Below, piece after piece: positions 35,614-45,500 of a DNA stretch of 64,000 nt. Source of the DNA: JANTGF01 sp963750735 (GTDB taxonomy: Bacteria > Bacteroidota > Bacteroidia > Bacteroidales > VadinHA17); assembly GCA_963750735.1 (NCBI GenBank), contig CAVVRY010000007.1, positions 124,001-188,000 on the forward strand, read 5' to 3'. The stretch's first letter is position 1. Each line of letters begins with the position of its first letter. Position numbers and translations under genes: made by a program. Below the pieces are notes generated by a model. That model ran no database searches. It had not been told where the DNA came from and was given only the letters and a program-made list of their open reading frames with translations.

Positions 35614-37686
35614 ATGAGAATAATTATGAATTTAAAGCACCAACTCGTAAGCGTATTTTTTATTGGATTACTAATATGTACCATATCCAATACATTGGCC
35701 CAGGAAGTATTAACTCCACAGGAGCTACTAAAAATAAAAAATACGGGTAATGCTCATATAAGTCCGGATGGAAAAGAAATCCTTTATACTATTTCTACTC
35801 CTCGAACAGCCAATGAAAATCCTGGAGGATCCTATATTGAGTTGTTCAAGCTAAATATTGAAACTGGCAAAATCTCCAATTTAATTTCAGGAAAAGTTAA
35901 TGTTTCATCGCCACAATGGCTTGCTTCAGGTGATATGATCTCATTCCTATTTAAAGAAAATAAGGATGTAACCCAGGTTTGGATGATTCCAGCTTCTGGA
36001 GGAGAAAAAATCAGGCTTACCAATTCTGAAACAAGTGTTTCATCCTATAAATGGAGGCCAGGTGCAAATCAAATTGGTTACCTGGCTTCAACACCTGATT
36101 CAGAGCATGAAAAAGATTTAAAATCAAGGGGATATGGATTTATTTTTTATGAAGAAAATCTCAAAAACAAGAATCTCCATCTGGCCACATTTGATAATAA
36201 TTGGAAACTCTTGAAAACAAAACAGGTTCCCGGGGAAAAAACTATTTGGGATTTTGTATTTAGTCCGGATGGTAAAAAAATTGCTGCGAGTATGTCTGAT
36301 AAAAATCTGATCGATTACAGGTATATGTTTCGAAAAATTTATCTGGTAAATGAAAATGACGGAAGCATTAAACAAATCTCAAAAAATGAAGGTAAACTGG
36401 GCAACTATTTCTTTAGTCCGGATGGCACTAAACTTTGTTATACTGCAGCTTTCAACAGAAAGGATCACCAGGTTAGTCAGGTATTTTTAACTGAGCTTAA
36501 TTCTGGTGACGTAAGAAACCTTACTCCTGACAATTTCAAAGGTCATGTAAGCTGGGCAGGATGGAAAACCAACAAAGAGGTTGTTTATTATTCAGGTGAA
36601 GGAGTTTGGCCGACATTGCGAGTTGTTGACATAGAAAACGAGAAGCAAAGTATCGTATTAAATGGGGAAAACATAAACCTGGTATTCGGATCTCCTGACT
36701 ACACAGCTGATTTTAAAAACTTTACATTTATTGGTTCTCATGCCTATGACCCTGGGAATATATATTTCTGGAATGGGAAAAAGGAAATTAAGAAATTAAC
36801 TGATGTGAATCCAAATGTTAATAAATCTATTCTTGGTAAACAGGAACTAATAAAGTATAAAGCTCGTGATGGGGTTGAGATAGAAGGCTTGTTAATCTAC
36901 CCCAATAACTTTGATCAAACAAAAAAGTATCCGCTGATAGTATATGTGCATGGTGGACCTGAAGCTCACTATTCAAACAGATGGGTTAGCAGATACGGTG
37001 AAGCCGGACAGGTTCTTGCTGGAAAGGGTTACCTGGTATTCTATCCAAATTACCGGGCAAGTACAGGCTATGGAATTGATTTTGCCCTGGCGGGATATGA
37101 AGATCCTGCAGGTACAGAATTTGATGATATAGCAGATGGTATTGATTATCTTGTTAATAATGGCCCGGCGGACAGAGACAGGGTTGGTCTTGCCGGAGGA
37201 TCATATGGGGGCTATGCTGCTGCCTGGTTTGCTACTTATTATACAAAATATGTGCGGGCAGTATGTATGTTTGTTGGAATTAGCGACCTGATAAGTAAAA
37301 GAGGGACGACAGATATCGCCTATGAGGAACTTTATGTACACTCAGGTGAAAAACTTGAAAAACAATGGAAAATGAACCTGGAAAGAAGTCCAATATACTG
37401 GGCACACCAGAGCAAAACAGCAGTCCTTATTTACGGTGGAGCATCTGATACCAGAGTGCATCCATCACAAAGTTTTGAAATGTACCGGCGGTTGAAAATG
37501 AACAATCATCCTGCTGTTAGATTGGTACAGTATCCTGGAGAAGGTCATGGTAACCGCAAGCAGGTGGGCCAAATCGATGTACTATACAGACATATACAAT
37601 GGCTTGATTGGTATGTAAAGGAGAAAAAACCACTGGATGGTCCAATGCCTCCATTGGACATCAGCGAAAGTTACGGTCTGGAATAA
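35614..37686 (+). CDS. S9-family serine peptidase (prolyl oligopeptidase / acylaminoacyl-peptidase type)
   Basis: This is a 690-residue exported protein. A signal peptide occupies residues about 1-30 (ending SNTLAQ); ATG 35626 could also be the start. Residues 30-410 form a seven-bladed beta-propeller with repeated SPDGK motifs (NAHISPDGKEILYTI, DFVFSPDGKKIAASM, NYFFSPDGTKLCYTA). Residues 420-690 are the alpha/beta hydrolase: nucleophile Ser530 in GGSYGGY, Asp612 in GGASDTRV, His645 in GEGHGN. Such enzymes cleave short peptides, with the propeller filtering size. It lies 38 bp after the ABC-2 permease and probably ends the operon, so it may process a peptide exported or sensed by the system, but this link is only positional. 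Confidence 0.93.
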   Translation: MRIIMNLKHQLVSVFFIGLLICTISNTLAQEVLTPQELLKIKNTGNAHISPDGKEILYTISTPRTANENPGGSYIELFKLNIETGKISNLISGKVNVSSPQWLASGDMISFLFKENKDVTQVWMIPASGGEKIRLTNSETSVSSYKWRPGANQIGYLASTPDSEHEKDLKSRGYGFIFYEENLKNKNLHLATFDNNWKLLKTKQVPGEKTIWDFVFSPDGKKIAASMSDKNLIDYRYMFRKIYLVNENDGSIKQISKNEGKLGNYFFSPDGTKLCYTAAFNRKDHQVSQVFLTELNSGDVRNLTPDNFKGHVSWAGWKTNKEVVYYSGEGVWPTLRVVDIENEKQSIVLNGENINLVFGSPDYTADFKNFTFIGSHAYDPGNIYFWNGKKEIKKLTDVNPNVNKSILGKQELIKYKARDGVEIEGLLIYPNNFDQTKKYPLIVYVHGGPEAHYSNRWVSRYGEAGQVLAGKGYLVFYPNYRASTGYGIDFALAGYEDPAGTEFDDIADGIDYLVNNGPADRDRVGLAGGSYGGYAAAWFATYYTKYVRAVCMFVGISDLISKRGTTDIAYEELYVHSGEKLEKQWKMNLERSPIYWAHQSKTAVLIYGGASDTRVHPSQSFEMYRRLKMNNHPAVRLVQYPGEGHGNRKQVGQIDVLYRHIQWLDWYVKEKKPLDGPMPPLDISESYGLE

Positions 37687-37697
37687 GACAATAGATC

Positions 37698-38405
37698 TTA
37701 CAAATTAAAACTCACACCCACCATTACCCTCGGCATAAAACCAGGTTGATTTATAGCTTTATTAGCATCCTTATACGTAAATGGAACATCGTTATTCTGA
37801 TTGTCATTCCGTGGGTTTACATTATCATTATCTGGGCTATATGAGGTATCATGACCCGTAAGAGTACTTGGGAAATAATAATCAAGCCCTAGAACAATCA
37901 CCAGATCCAATTTATGAGTCATTTTAAAATGATTTTCAATGCCGCCGCCAATCCCCCATTGATGTGAGGTTACATCAAAATCTTCGTTACCACCAATAAA
38001 TTTGAAGTTCCCTTTAAAAGTGGAATATCTGGGCCCAAATACAATATAGGAATGTTCAATTCTGAATATCGACTTAGGCAATAAAAAATCTAATCTAAAA
38101 TCATAGGACCCACCTTTCTTTTCCGGGACGCCATTGGTTGCATTATTAATAAAAATACGACGAGCATCTGAAGCATTTCCCGGATTTAGAAATGTATATC
38201 CTATTCCAAAGCGAATCTCAAATGGAAACTCACTTGCAAAATTCTGAACCATAAAATTACCCTGGAATCCAAAGCCACGATTGTACCCTGTAATAATCCC
38301 AACAGAAAATTTAGATGGACTCTTTACACCTTCCTGCCCGTAAACTACTGAACCGGTGATTATTACAAAAAAAGCAAAAAAAATAGCTATCTCTTTTATT
38401 TTCAT
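37698..38405 (-). CDS. Outer-membrane beta-barrel protein
   Basis: This 235-residue protein has an N-terminal signal peptide (MKIKEIAIFFAFFVIITGSV, ending YGQEG). The rest is a series of alternating amphipathic strands rich in aromatic and glycine residues (FSVGIITGYNRGFGFQGNFM, FEIRFGIGYTFL, FPFEIR) and it ends VMVGVSFNL, the C-terminal aromatic/leucine signature of an OmpA/OmpX-like outer-membrane barrel. It is convergent with the S9 peptidase gene (11 bp apart). A role in transport or adhesion is possible; nothing defines it. An Asn/Asp-rich loop (SPDNDNVNPRNDNQNNDV) may bind cations. Confidence 0.78.
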   Translation of the reverse strand: MKIKEIAIFFAFFVIITGSVVYGQEGVKSPSKFSVGIITGYNRGFGFQGNFMVQNFASEFPFEIRFGIGYTFLNPGNASDARRIFINNATNGVPEKKGGSYDFRLDFLLPKSIFRIEHSYIVFGPRYSTFKGNFKFIGGNEDFDVTSHQWGIGGGIENHFKMTHKLDLVIVLGLDYYFPSTLTGHDTSYSPDNDNVNPRNDNQNNDVPFTYKDANKAINQPGFMPRVMVGVSFNL

Positions 38406-38550
38406 CTTTTTAATTTTATTAAAACTGACTAATGACGAAAGAGTTAATTGCTAACGCAAAAATCTATTATATATTTCTTGAGTATTAATACGTATAGGGA
38501 GAAAATAAGTTTGAGAAAGGGATTGATGTCAAATCAATTCGACTCAAAAT

Positions 38551-39897
38551 CTAATCTTTTTGCAATAATTTATCGATATTTTCATTCTTTAGAATTAACA
38601 AGCCTAGTCTTTCATCTGAAAGTCCCTTTTTAAGCTTGAAATTAAACTCTGGCTTCCCATCCTGAATGTTTGAATCAAAATATTGGTAAAAAATATTGGG
38701 ATGCTTCTCAATTTTCTTTTCAATTTCAAGTAGGTGTGATGAAAGAATAAATACACTTGACATCCAGTTGACCAGGCCATCGATTACCAGCACTGAACCA
38801 TCGAAAGCATCTTTTACATTGGTTCCTTTAAACAATTCATCAAATACCATAAAGGTTTTTGAATGATCTTTCAGTGTTTCTGCAGCTTGCTTAACACGCA
38901 TTACTTCACTATAAAAATAACTGTATCCAATGCTCAGATTATCGCTTGTATTCAGGCTGCTGAATAGAGCACCAAAGGCAGTTAAGCGCATTGAAGTAGC
39001 CGGAACTCCCATTCCCTGATGTGCAAGAAAAACTGCAATTGAACTGGATTTTAAAAATGTGGTTTTCCCAGCCATATTTGGACCTGTTAAAAACAGAAAG
39101 TTCTTTCCTTCTTTAAACGCCACCGTATTTTCTACTGGTTTCTTAAGAAACAAATGGTAAACATCATTAATTTCAAGAATGGCCAATTCAGAATCAACAA
39201 ACTCAGGAAAAGCCAGCCCCATTTCCTTGGTGGCATCTGCTTTTGAGAGTAGTACATCGATCTCATAAAATAAATTTATCAGCCTTAAGGTATCCATCTT
39301 ATTCAAATCTCTGAAAACTCTGTCGAATTGAAACAATTCAGATAAATTCCAGGAATGGTTGTTACCTTTCTTTAAGATCCTTGATATGGGAGCAATAGTA
39401 AAAATCTTCTCAAGTTCAGAGAATATATTTTGTATATAGCCTGGAAGTTTTCCTGATTTATTCTTCGCATAATAATCGTAAAACTTGAGGACCAGGTGAA
39501 TGGCATTTTTTGCTCCTGAGTTGATGGTTTTTCTGTAGAGTTTTGATTTTACATGAAAATATAATCCCTCGAAAAATATCCCAACTGAGCTTTCGCTGTT
39601 TATAATATCTGCTTTCGAATAATAATAAAACTCTACCTGATCAATAATTGGCTTAAAATCTTTTATATCCCATTGTATCCGGTTTTCAGTAATGAACTTA
39701 ACAGCGTTCTGGATGCTTACTATCTCTTTTAAATCACTTGATGGTCTCCTGAACTTACTTTTTAGCATGTCCTTACCCCCTATCGTGGTTGTTCGATCAA
39801 GAATATCAAAAATATTCTTACCAATTCCTGACGGCTTCAATATTTCAAGCTCAACAATAGTCTGATAATCAATACTTAAAACTTTTTCTTTGTTCAC
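38551..39897 (-). CDS. MutS-like ATPase lacking the mismatch-recognition domain
   Basis: This 448-residue protein matches only the core and ATPase domains of MutS. Residues 15-250 resemble the lever/clamp domain; residues 255-448 are the ATPase: Walker A TGPNMAGKTT (271-280), the signature region SSLNTSDNLSIGYSYFYSEV, Walker B VFDELFKGTN (Asp353, Glu354) and SSHLLEIE. The N-terminal mismatch-reading domain with its Phe-x-Glu motif is absent, and there is no Smr nuclease domain as in MutS2. Proteins of this build (about 450 residues) are common in Bacteroidota, with no assigned function; DNA-structure or recombination control is a guess. It starts 63 bp before the end of the minus-strand sulfatase gene upstream of it. 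Confidence 0.88.
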   Translation of the reverse strand: MNKEKVLSIDYQTIVELEILKPSGIGKNIFDILDRTTTIGGKDMLKSKFRRPSSDLKEIVSIQNAVKFITENRIQWDIKDFKPIIDQVEFYYYSKADIINSESSVGIFFEGLYFHVKSKLYRKTINSGAKNAIHLVLKFYDYYAKNKSGKLPGYIQNIFSELEKIFTIAPISRILKKGNNHSWNLSELFQFDRVFRDLNKMDTLRLINLFYEIDVLLSKADATKEMGLAFPEFVDSELAILEINDVYHLFLKKPVENTVAFKEGKNFLFLTGPNMAGKTTFLKSSSIAVFLAHQGMGVPATSMRLTAFGALFSSLNTSDNLSIGYSYFYSEVMRVKQAAETLKDHSKTFMVFDELFKGTNVKDAFDGSVLVIDGLVNWMSSVFILSSHLLEIEKKIEKHPNIFYQYFDSNIQDGKPEFNFKLKKGLSDERLGLLILKNENIDKLLQKD

Positions 39898-39960
39898 AAT
39901 TTATGGTTTAAAGTAAAATGTTCTTAAAATTTCTGGGGGAAATTCCTTTGCATTAATTCA

Positions 39961-41727
39961 CTATTTCTGCCTTGTCACTTCTACATAAAATGGAAGAAGT
40001 GTATTCCCTTCATAGGAGAACCATGCATCAAATAAAAAATCCCCTTCAACAAGCTCAACATCTTTCATTTGGATACTATTCGTGCTGGTATCGAAATAAT
40101 CAACAGTTCTTTGCACCGGTCCTACTTTCATCAACATTTTGCCCGATCCCGGTATTTTTTCCTTGAACACAAATTTTATGGTGTATAAAGCTGGCTCTGT
40201 TACCCTTACTGCCCAATATGCATAAATCCTATCCTGAGCCCAAATTCCAGGAGGTCCTTTAGCATCATTTCGATTTAGAATAACCGGATTTTCATAAGGA
40301 TTTCCCAGATGGACACGTTGGGGATTTAGGTTTGTATTATGAATAATGCTATTATAATAGGAATCGAAATCAGATTTAAGTTCATTCCCTTTTGCAAGGT
40401 TCTGATCCATCAGGTTTACCAGCTCAAATGGATCCTCCTTAATATTATACAGCTCAAATTCTTCAACAGAGGCTGTGTAATCAACTTGTCCCACCAATTT
40501 ATAATCACCTTTTCTCACGGCAATATTTCTATATGGTTCAGGCATTCCCCTTTGCCAGTGGAAGAATAGAGGTCTGTCCTTCCATTCCGGCTTTTTACCT
40601 TTGATGGTTGGCCACAAACTTTTTCCATCAATCTCCAGGTTTACTGGAATATCTACCTTACAGTACTCCAAAATTGTAGGCAATAGGTCGATATGTGCTC
40701 CCGTTATCTTAATATCCTGATTATGAAACTCTTCTCCCGGAATATCCATAAAGAAAGGAACCCTTATTCCGCCTTCATAAACACTACCTTTTCTTCCTCG
40801 TAAACCACCTACATAACGAATTTGTTGTGGACCGTTATCTGTGAGGAAAATTACAAGTGTTTTCTCCTTAAGATTAAGATTTTCCAATTCACCAAAAAGC
40901 TGATTTAGGTTATCATCAATGTTTGTAACCATTGCATATACCTTTCGTGCAGCTTCCTGCTGAGAACTATTCATATCATTAATCGGATAACCTTTTATCG
41001 CATATTTGGATGTATCAAATTCCAGGTTTTTATACATAGCATAGTATTCCTCCGGAACCTGCAATGGGGTATGTGGGGCGTTAAAAGATAAATATGCAAA
41101 GAATGGATCATCTTTATGCTTCCTTATAAAATCAATAGCACCATAGGTAAATATATCGGAACAATAACCCCTCTTCTTACTGGTTTTGCCATTTTCCAGA
41201 AGAATCGGATCGAAATATGACCTATCTCCCTGAAAAAAATTATACACATCGGCTACCTGACCCATTCCACCTCCAGGGTGAATTAAGGATGTGCTAAAAC
41301 CTTGATCTTGGGGTCGGAAGGGGTAATTGTCTCCAAGGTGCCATTTCCCAAAAATCCCTGTAGCATAACCATTATCCTTTAGTATTTCAGCAATTGTTTG
41401 TTCCTCAGTAGCCATAGTTGCTCCCCCATTATAAGTATCATATACCCCAGTGCGGGGATGGTACCTCCCCGTAAGAATTGTTGAACGTGTGGGAGCACAA
41501 ACAGGACAAACATAAAAATTCGTAAACCTGACACTTTCTGATGCCAATCGGTCAAGGCCGGGAGTTTGAATATCAGGATTTCCATGATACCCCAGATCCC
41601 CATATCCCTGGTCATCTGTTATGATCAAAAGAACATTTGGTTTTTCAATTGTATCCTTTTGTTGCTGAATTGGTTTACATGAAAAAACCAGAAGGACAAT
41701 GGAAATAGAAATTATAATTCTTAGCAT
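39961..41727 (-). CDS. Arylsulfatase-family (S1) sulfatase, lipoprotein
   Basis: This 588-residue protein has a lipoprotein signal (ISIVLLVFSC, Cys17). The sulfatase core starts NVLLIITDDQGYGDLGYHGN, giving the metal-binding Asp38/Asp39. The formylglycine site is Cys77 in CAPTRST, the C-x-P/A-x-R type, converted by an aerobic or anaerobic maturase not in this window. GRYHPRTGV and FGKWHLGD are the next conserved blocks. Residues about 480-588 are an extra C-terminal domain. The enzyme removes sulfate esters from glycans. It sits in a minus-strand group with GH38 and a creatininase-type hydrolase (24 bp gap to the latter). This suggests a sulfated mannose-containing glycan as the target. Confidence 0.92.
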   Translation of the reverse strand: MLRIIISISIVLLVFSCKPIQQQKDTIEKPNVLLIITDDQGYGDLGYHGNPDIQTPGLDRLASESVRFTNFYVCPVCAPTRSTILTGRYHPRTGVYDTYNGGATMATEEQTIAEILKDNGYATGIFGKWHLGDNYPFRPQDQGFSTSLIHPGGGMGQVADVYNFFQGDRSYFDPILLENGKTSKKRGYCSDIFTYGAIDFIRKHKDDPFFAYLSFNAPHTPLQVPEEYYAMYKNLEFDTSKYAIKGYPINDMNSSQQEAARKVYAMVTNIDDNLNQLFGELENLNLKEKTLVIFLTDNGPQQIRYVGGLRGRKGSVYEGGIRVPFFMDIPGEEFHNQDIKITGAHIDLLPTILEYCKVDIPVNLEIDGKSLWPTIKGKKPEWKDRPLFFHWQRGMPEPYRNIAVRKGDYKLVGQVDYTASVEEFELYNIKEDPFELVNLMDQNLAKGNELKSDFDSYYNSIIHNTNLNPQRVHLGNPYENPVILNRNDAKGPPGIWAQDRIYAYWAVRVTEPALYTIKFVFKEKIPGSGKMLMKVGPVQRTVDYFDTSTNSIQMKDVELVEGDFLFDAWFSYEGNTLLPFYVEVTRQK

Positions 41728-41750
41728 TTCTTCTATTTTGAAAATTTATA

Positions 41751-42521
41751 TTATTCCTCGTAAATGTCGTCTGGATCTGTCATCGCAACATCTATCAAAA
41801 AGCCGGCTATCATGTCAGTAATATGATCCAGAAAATTCTTTCCTTTTTCCTTTGTGGCAGCGGAGGGATCCCCAACTCCTGTATCTTCTGAAATCCGGCT
41901 CCATTTCCTGGGTGTCCATGCCCAGCCATCTCGCAAGCCTCTGATAGCAAACCCTTTTGTATTACCCCGTCCTGCTAATGATAAAGGAAGAACCAGATGC
42001 TCTGCAATATAAAGCATATTACTCGTTTCCATTTCACCTGCATGATCACCCGGTTCATTAAAAAAATCTGAGTTATTGGTTAACTTATACCAATCAAGAG
42101 TTCCAATAAACATATCAGGATAATTAAGACTTTGTTCCCTGATCATTTGTCTAAAATTATTTCCACCATGCCCATTCAGGATTATCAATTTAAATATTCC
42201 CTGATTTGAAAGAGATTCTAAGACATCAATTAGGACAGCTTCCTGAGTTCCCGGATTCATGTTTATTGTTAGCAGAAGATCCAGTTGTCCGGTATTAACA
42301 CCAAAAGGAATCGTAGGTAATACAATAACCTTTGCTTTATTTCCCCAGGCTTTCCTGGCGGATTCAGCCGCAATATAATCCGTTTGAATGGTGTCAGTAC
42401 CGTAAGGTAAATGATAATTATGGGGCTCAGTAGCTCCCCATGGCAAAACAGCTACCTGAAAATTTTCATCTTTAACAGCTTTCCAACTTGTTTCATTTAA
42501 AATATAGGGTCGGGATTTCAT
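41751..42521 (-). CDS. Creatininase-family amidohydrolase
   Basis: This is a 256-residue cytoplasmic-type protein. The metal-ligand motifs of the creatininase family are present: PWGATEPHNYHLPYGTDT (Glu32, His37, Asp43), NGHGGNN (His118) and DHAGEMETS (Asp159, Glu163). The family includes creatininase, dehydratase-like FAPy and 3-dehydro-scyllo-inosose hydrolases, so it may open a cyclic amide or a ring ketone. The sugar neighbourhood favours a role in inositol- or amino-sugar metabolism over creatinine breakdown. It lies between the sulfatase (23 bp) and GH38 (56 bp) genes on one strand. Confidence 0.9.
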   Translation of the reverse strand: MKSRPYILNETSWKAVKDENFQVAVLPWGATEPHNYHLPYGTDTIQTDYIAAESARKAWGNKAKVIVLPTIPFGVNTGQLDLLLTINMNPGTQEAVLIDVLESLSNQGIFKLIILNGHGGNNFRQMIREQSLNYPDMFIGTLDWYKLTNNSDFFNEPGDHAGEMETSNMLYIAEHLVLPLSLAGRGNTKGFAIRGLRDGWAWTPRKWSRISEDTGVGDPSAATKEKGKNFLDHITDMIAGFLIDVAMTDPDDIYEE

Positions 42522-42577
42522 TTTTACTATCTTTTTGCTTGATAAATCGATTCTAGTATATATAATAATGGTTTAAT

Positions 42578-45500
42578 TCAGTCTTTCATTTCTATTCTGA
42601 AGAATTTTGTTTCATATGGATTGAAATGCAATTTGATGTCAGGATCAGCAATAGGTTCACCAGTCACATCTGAAAGCTGTAAACTATAATTTTCTGAATT
42701 TCCAGGATGTAATACGCTAACCTTGGTTTCAGTTCCATTCACTTCCCTCATTTGAACCAATAATACACTGGAATTAACTGGCTTCACATTAATTACCAGA
42801 ACATTATCTGATGTAAAGTCGAGTATAGATTCTGAATTTAAAGGATTTTTCCCGTTTCCAGCAGGAATAACCCTGGATAAAAACGGGATCCTCTTAGCCC
42901 AGCCTGTCTTGTTTGCTTCTTTCAATGAATTATTTGGCCGAGTAGTAATAAAATAACTCCATGAAAAACTACCCTGCTGGTCAGCGTTAAAATTGGTAAC
43001 CCAATAGTTATTCATAGGCCAGGAATATATATGGGTTGATTCAGGGGTGGCACCGGCAATATACCGACCTGTATTTATTGCCCCAAATTGCATCAAAGGA
43101 ACTTCATGACTTCCAAAAAGCACTTGCATTTTATCATTCCTAATTGAAACAAAGTTCTGCACAGTGTTCCAATCATTTGAAGAACCTGGAATCTGATCTA
43201 CGCCAGCTTCCATAACGCCTCCAGGCACATCGCAAAATATCTTTCCTCCTTCCACGTTGAAAGGAAAAGCTATATAAACCCCTTCAGGATCTGTTACGGG
43301 CTTTTTTTCAATTGTAAAATGCATCTCTATGAATGGTTCAGTATGGTATAATCGAAGTTCAGATTTAAAACCCTGCGGACTATAGCAGCATTCTTGACTC
43401 TCCCCCACAAAGCGCACCAGGTCAAACATCTCACCTTTCACCACGGCCTCCACATAAACGGTATCCAGCAACGATCTTTCATAATCAACCAGATTATATG
43501 CCTCCATCTGGCTCCTGTTACCCAGTCGCTCATAAATAAAGCTTCCCAATGGATATTCAGCCTCAGGGTCAACCAGCTCAATGTTTAGATTCTTATCAAA
43601 AATACTTGTTATTGCTCCTTTTTTTGTATCAAAACTAATTCGATACCATTTATTCTCAAGCACCGGATTTTCTGTATCAGTAGATTCAGCTTGATGTTCA
43701 TTTTCATCAAATGTTTCAATGCGATATTGCTTATACCCGAACTCAGGAATATCATTAACCCAGATACCCCAATATGTCCCATCACTTCGATGAGAAAATG
43801 CCTGAGTCTTACATTCTTCTCCATTTTTATCTACAATTCTAAAAGCCTGGTCTTTATGAATAATTTCATGATCGATATAGACCGTAATCATACCGCTTCG
43901 CTTCCAGTTTAAGGTATTGAAAACTGCAAGGGTAGGAACATCTGTTTTCAAAATCTTACTCTGTAACTGCCCCATTACTTCCTCCCCAATAATCCGGGCT
44001 CTTTTAAATGCTTCCCAGGCATAGGATTCTTTCTGCCTGCGTTGCTCCATGGTACTTTCACCATACGGATCTCTGACACTTTCTGAAGATCCGAATGTAT
44101 GCTCATCATAAAACAGCAAGGCACGATTTACTTCATTTGTTCTTTCGACAAAGCCTTCAGGCATCTCTGCCCCCATAGCCATTGCCATAGACATGCCTCC
44201 GGTATTGGCTATGAGGTCAACATGCGCATCTCTTGAGGCGGTTAGCTCTCTTGCCCCGGATGCAAAACCATCTGTCCACCAATCAGGCCAGGCAGCTTTA
44301 TAAACAGGCAAATTATCTGAATGCTCTTTTTCCAGAACCTTAAAAAAATCACTAACAGTCGCCGATTTAAGTTTGGGCCACTCATAGATCTCATTCCATT
44401 CTTTTATCATTTCACTCGAAAGGGTTGATGGGGGTGAATTATCAGTTGAATACCCCGAATGCTGAATGTGTATAATATCGTATGGATAATCAAGCATCTC
44501 AAGTTCTTCAAGATAGTTAAGAAGTTTATTTTCAAACTGATTGAAATCTTGTGCATGTATTCCAAAACTATTGCCGGTCATATAATGCTCAGCACGGAAC
44601 GCCAGCATTCTTTTGCCAGATGGAGATTCCCACCAGAAAGCAGTCGGTTTGTCAAAACATATCAAAGCTCTATGCCCATGCGTGCCCATATTCAGGTATT
44701 TTATGCCCATTTGTGGAAAGAATTCTGCAAAGCACCAGCCTATACCATTCACATCATCCTGCATGGCAGAAGTAACCGGTATACCATATTCCTTAAATCG
44801 CTTAAGAGGTTGTAAGGATGCTGCAAGGGTTTGTTCATCAGGAAGTTCGTCAAAATTAAAATACATTCCTGTGACTTCAATTCTCCCCTCTTCAATTCTT
44901 TTCTTCAACCTTTCAATTTGTGCTTTGGGCCTAACTTTCAGGTATTCATCAACAGGCCAGGCGGCTTCACAGGTCCATCGAAATTTGGCATCTTCAGGAT
45001 ACCCGTCGGTTTTATCACAATAATCCAGAGCATAATCGATAAATCGAAGATGTTCTGCAAGTATTTCAACCTGTGCCCGGGTGTATCCTATATCAGTATG
45101 AGAGTGCTGAACGAAGTTAACCCGCCATTTACGCACTGGCTTAATCGTTAGTTCTTTTTCATATTTAACTGATGAACTTTCAACTTTCAGGTTTAGTTCC
45201 TTTGTTATCGATGTTTCGGGTACAGTAATCCTGTAAAACTGATGCCCGAATTTTAGATCTATATTTTTAAGGACCTCTCCATCCAGGAAAATTGTTCCAT
45301 TTTCGGGCGAACCAAAATGGTATATATTCATCCCCACTATTTGAGAGGATCCTGATTCAGTATGAATTATTGCCGGACTCGACGACATGGATATTCCAGA
45401 TTCAAGGGGTCGCTTAAAGGCCATATACCAGGCCTGGCTGTTGGATGCACTTCCGGTCACTTTTATCTTAACAGGCCTATTCTTTTCTGTCATTTTTTGG

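Noticed and set aside
44459..45023. Long plus-strand ORFs opposite the GH38 gene
   Set aside because: No domain or ribosome-binding signal, and the opposite strand has an unbroken GH38 gene.
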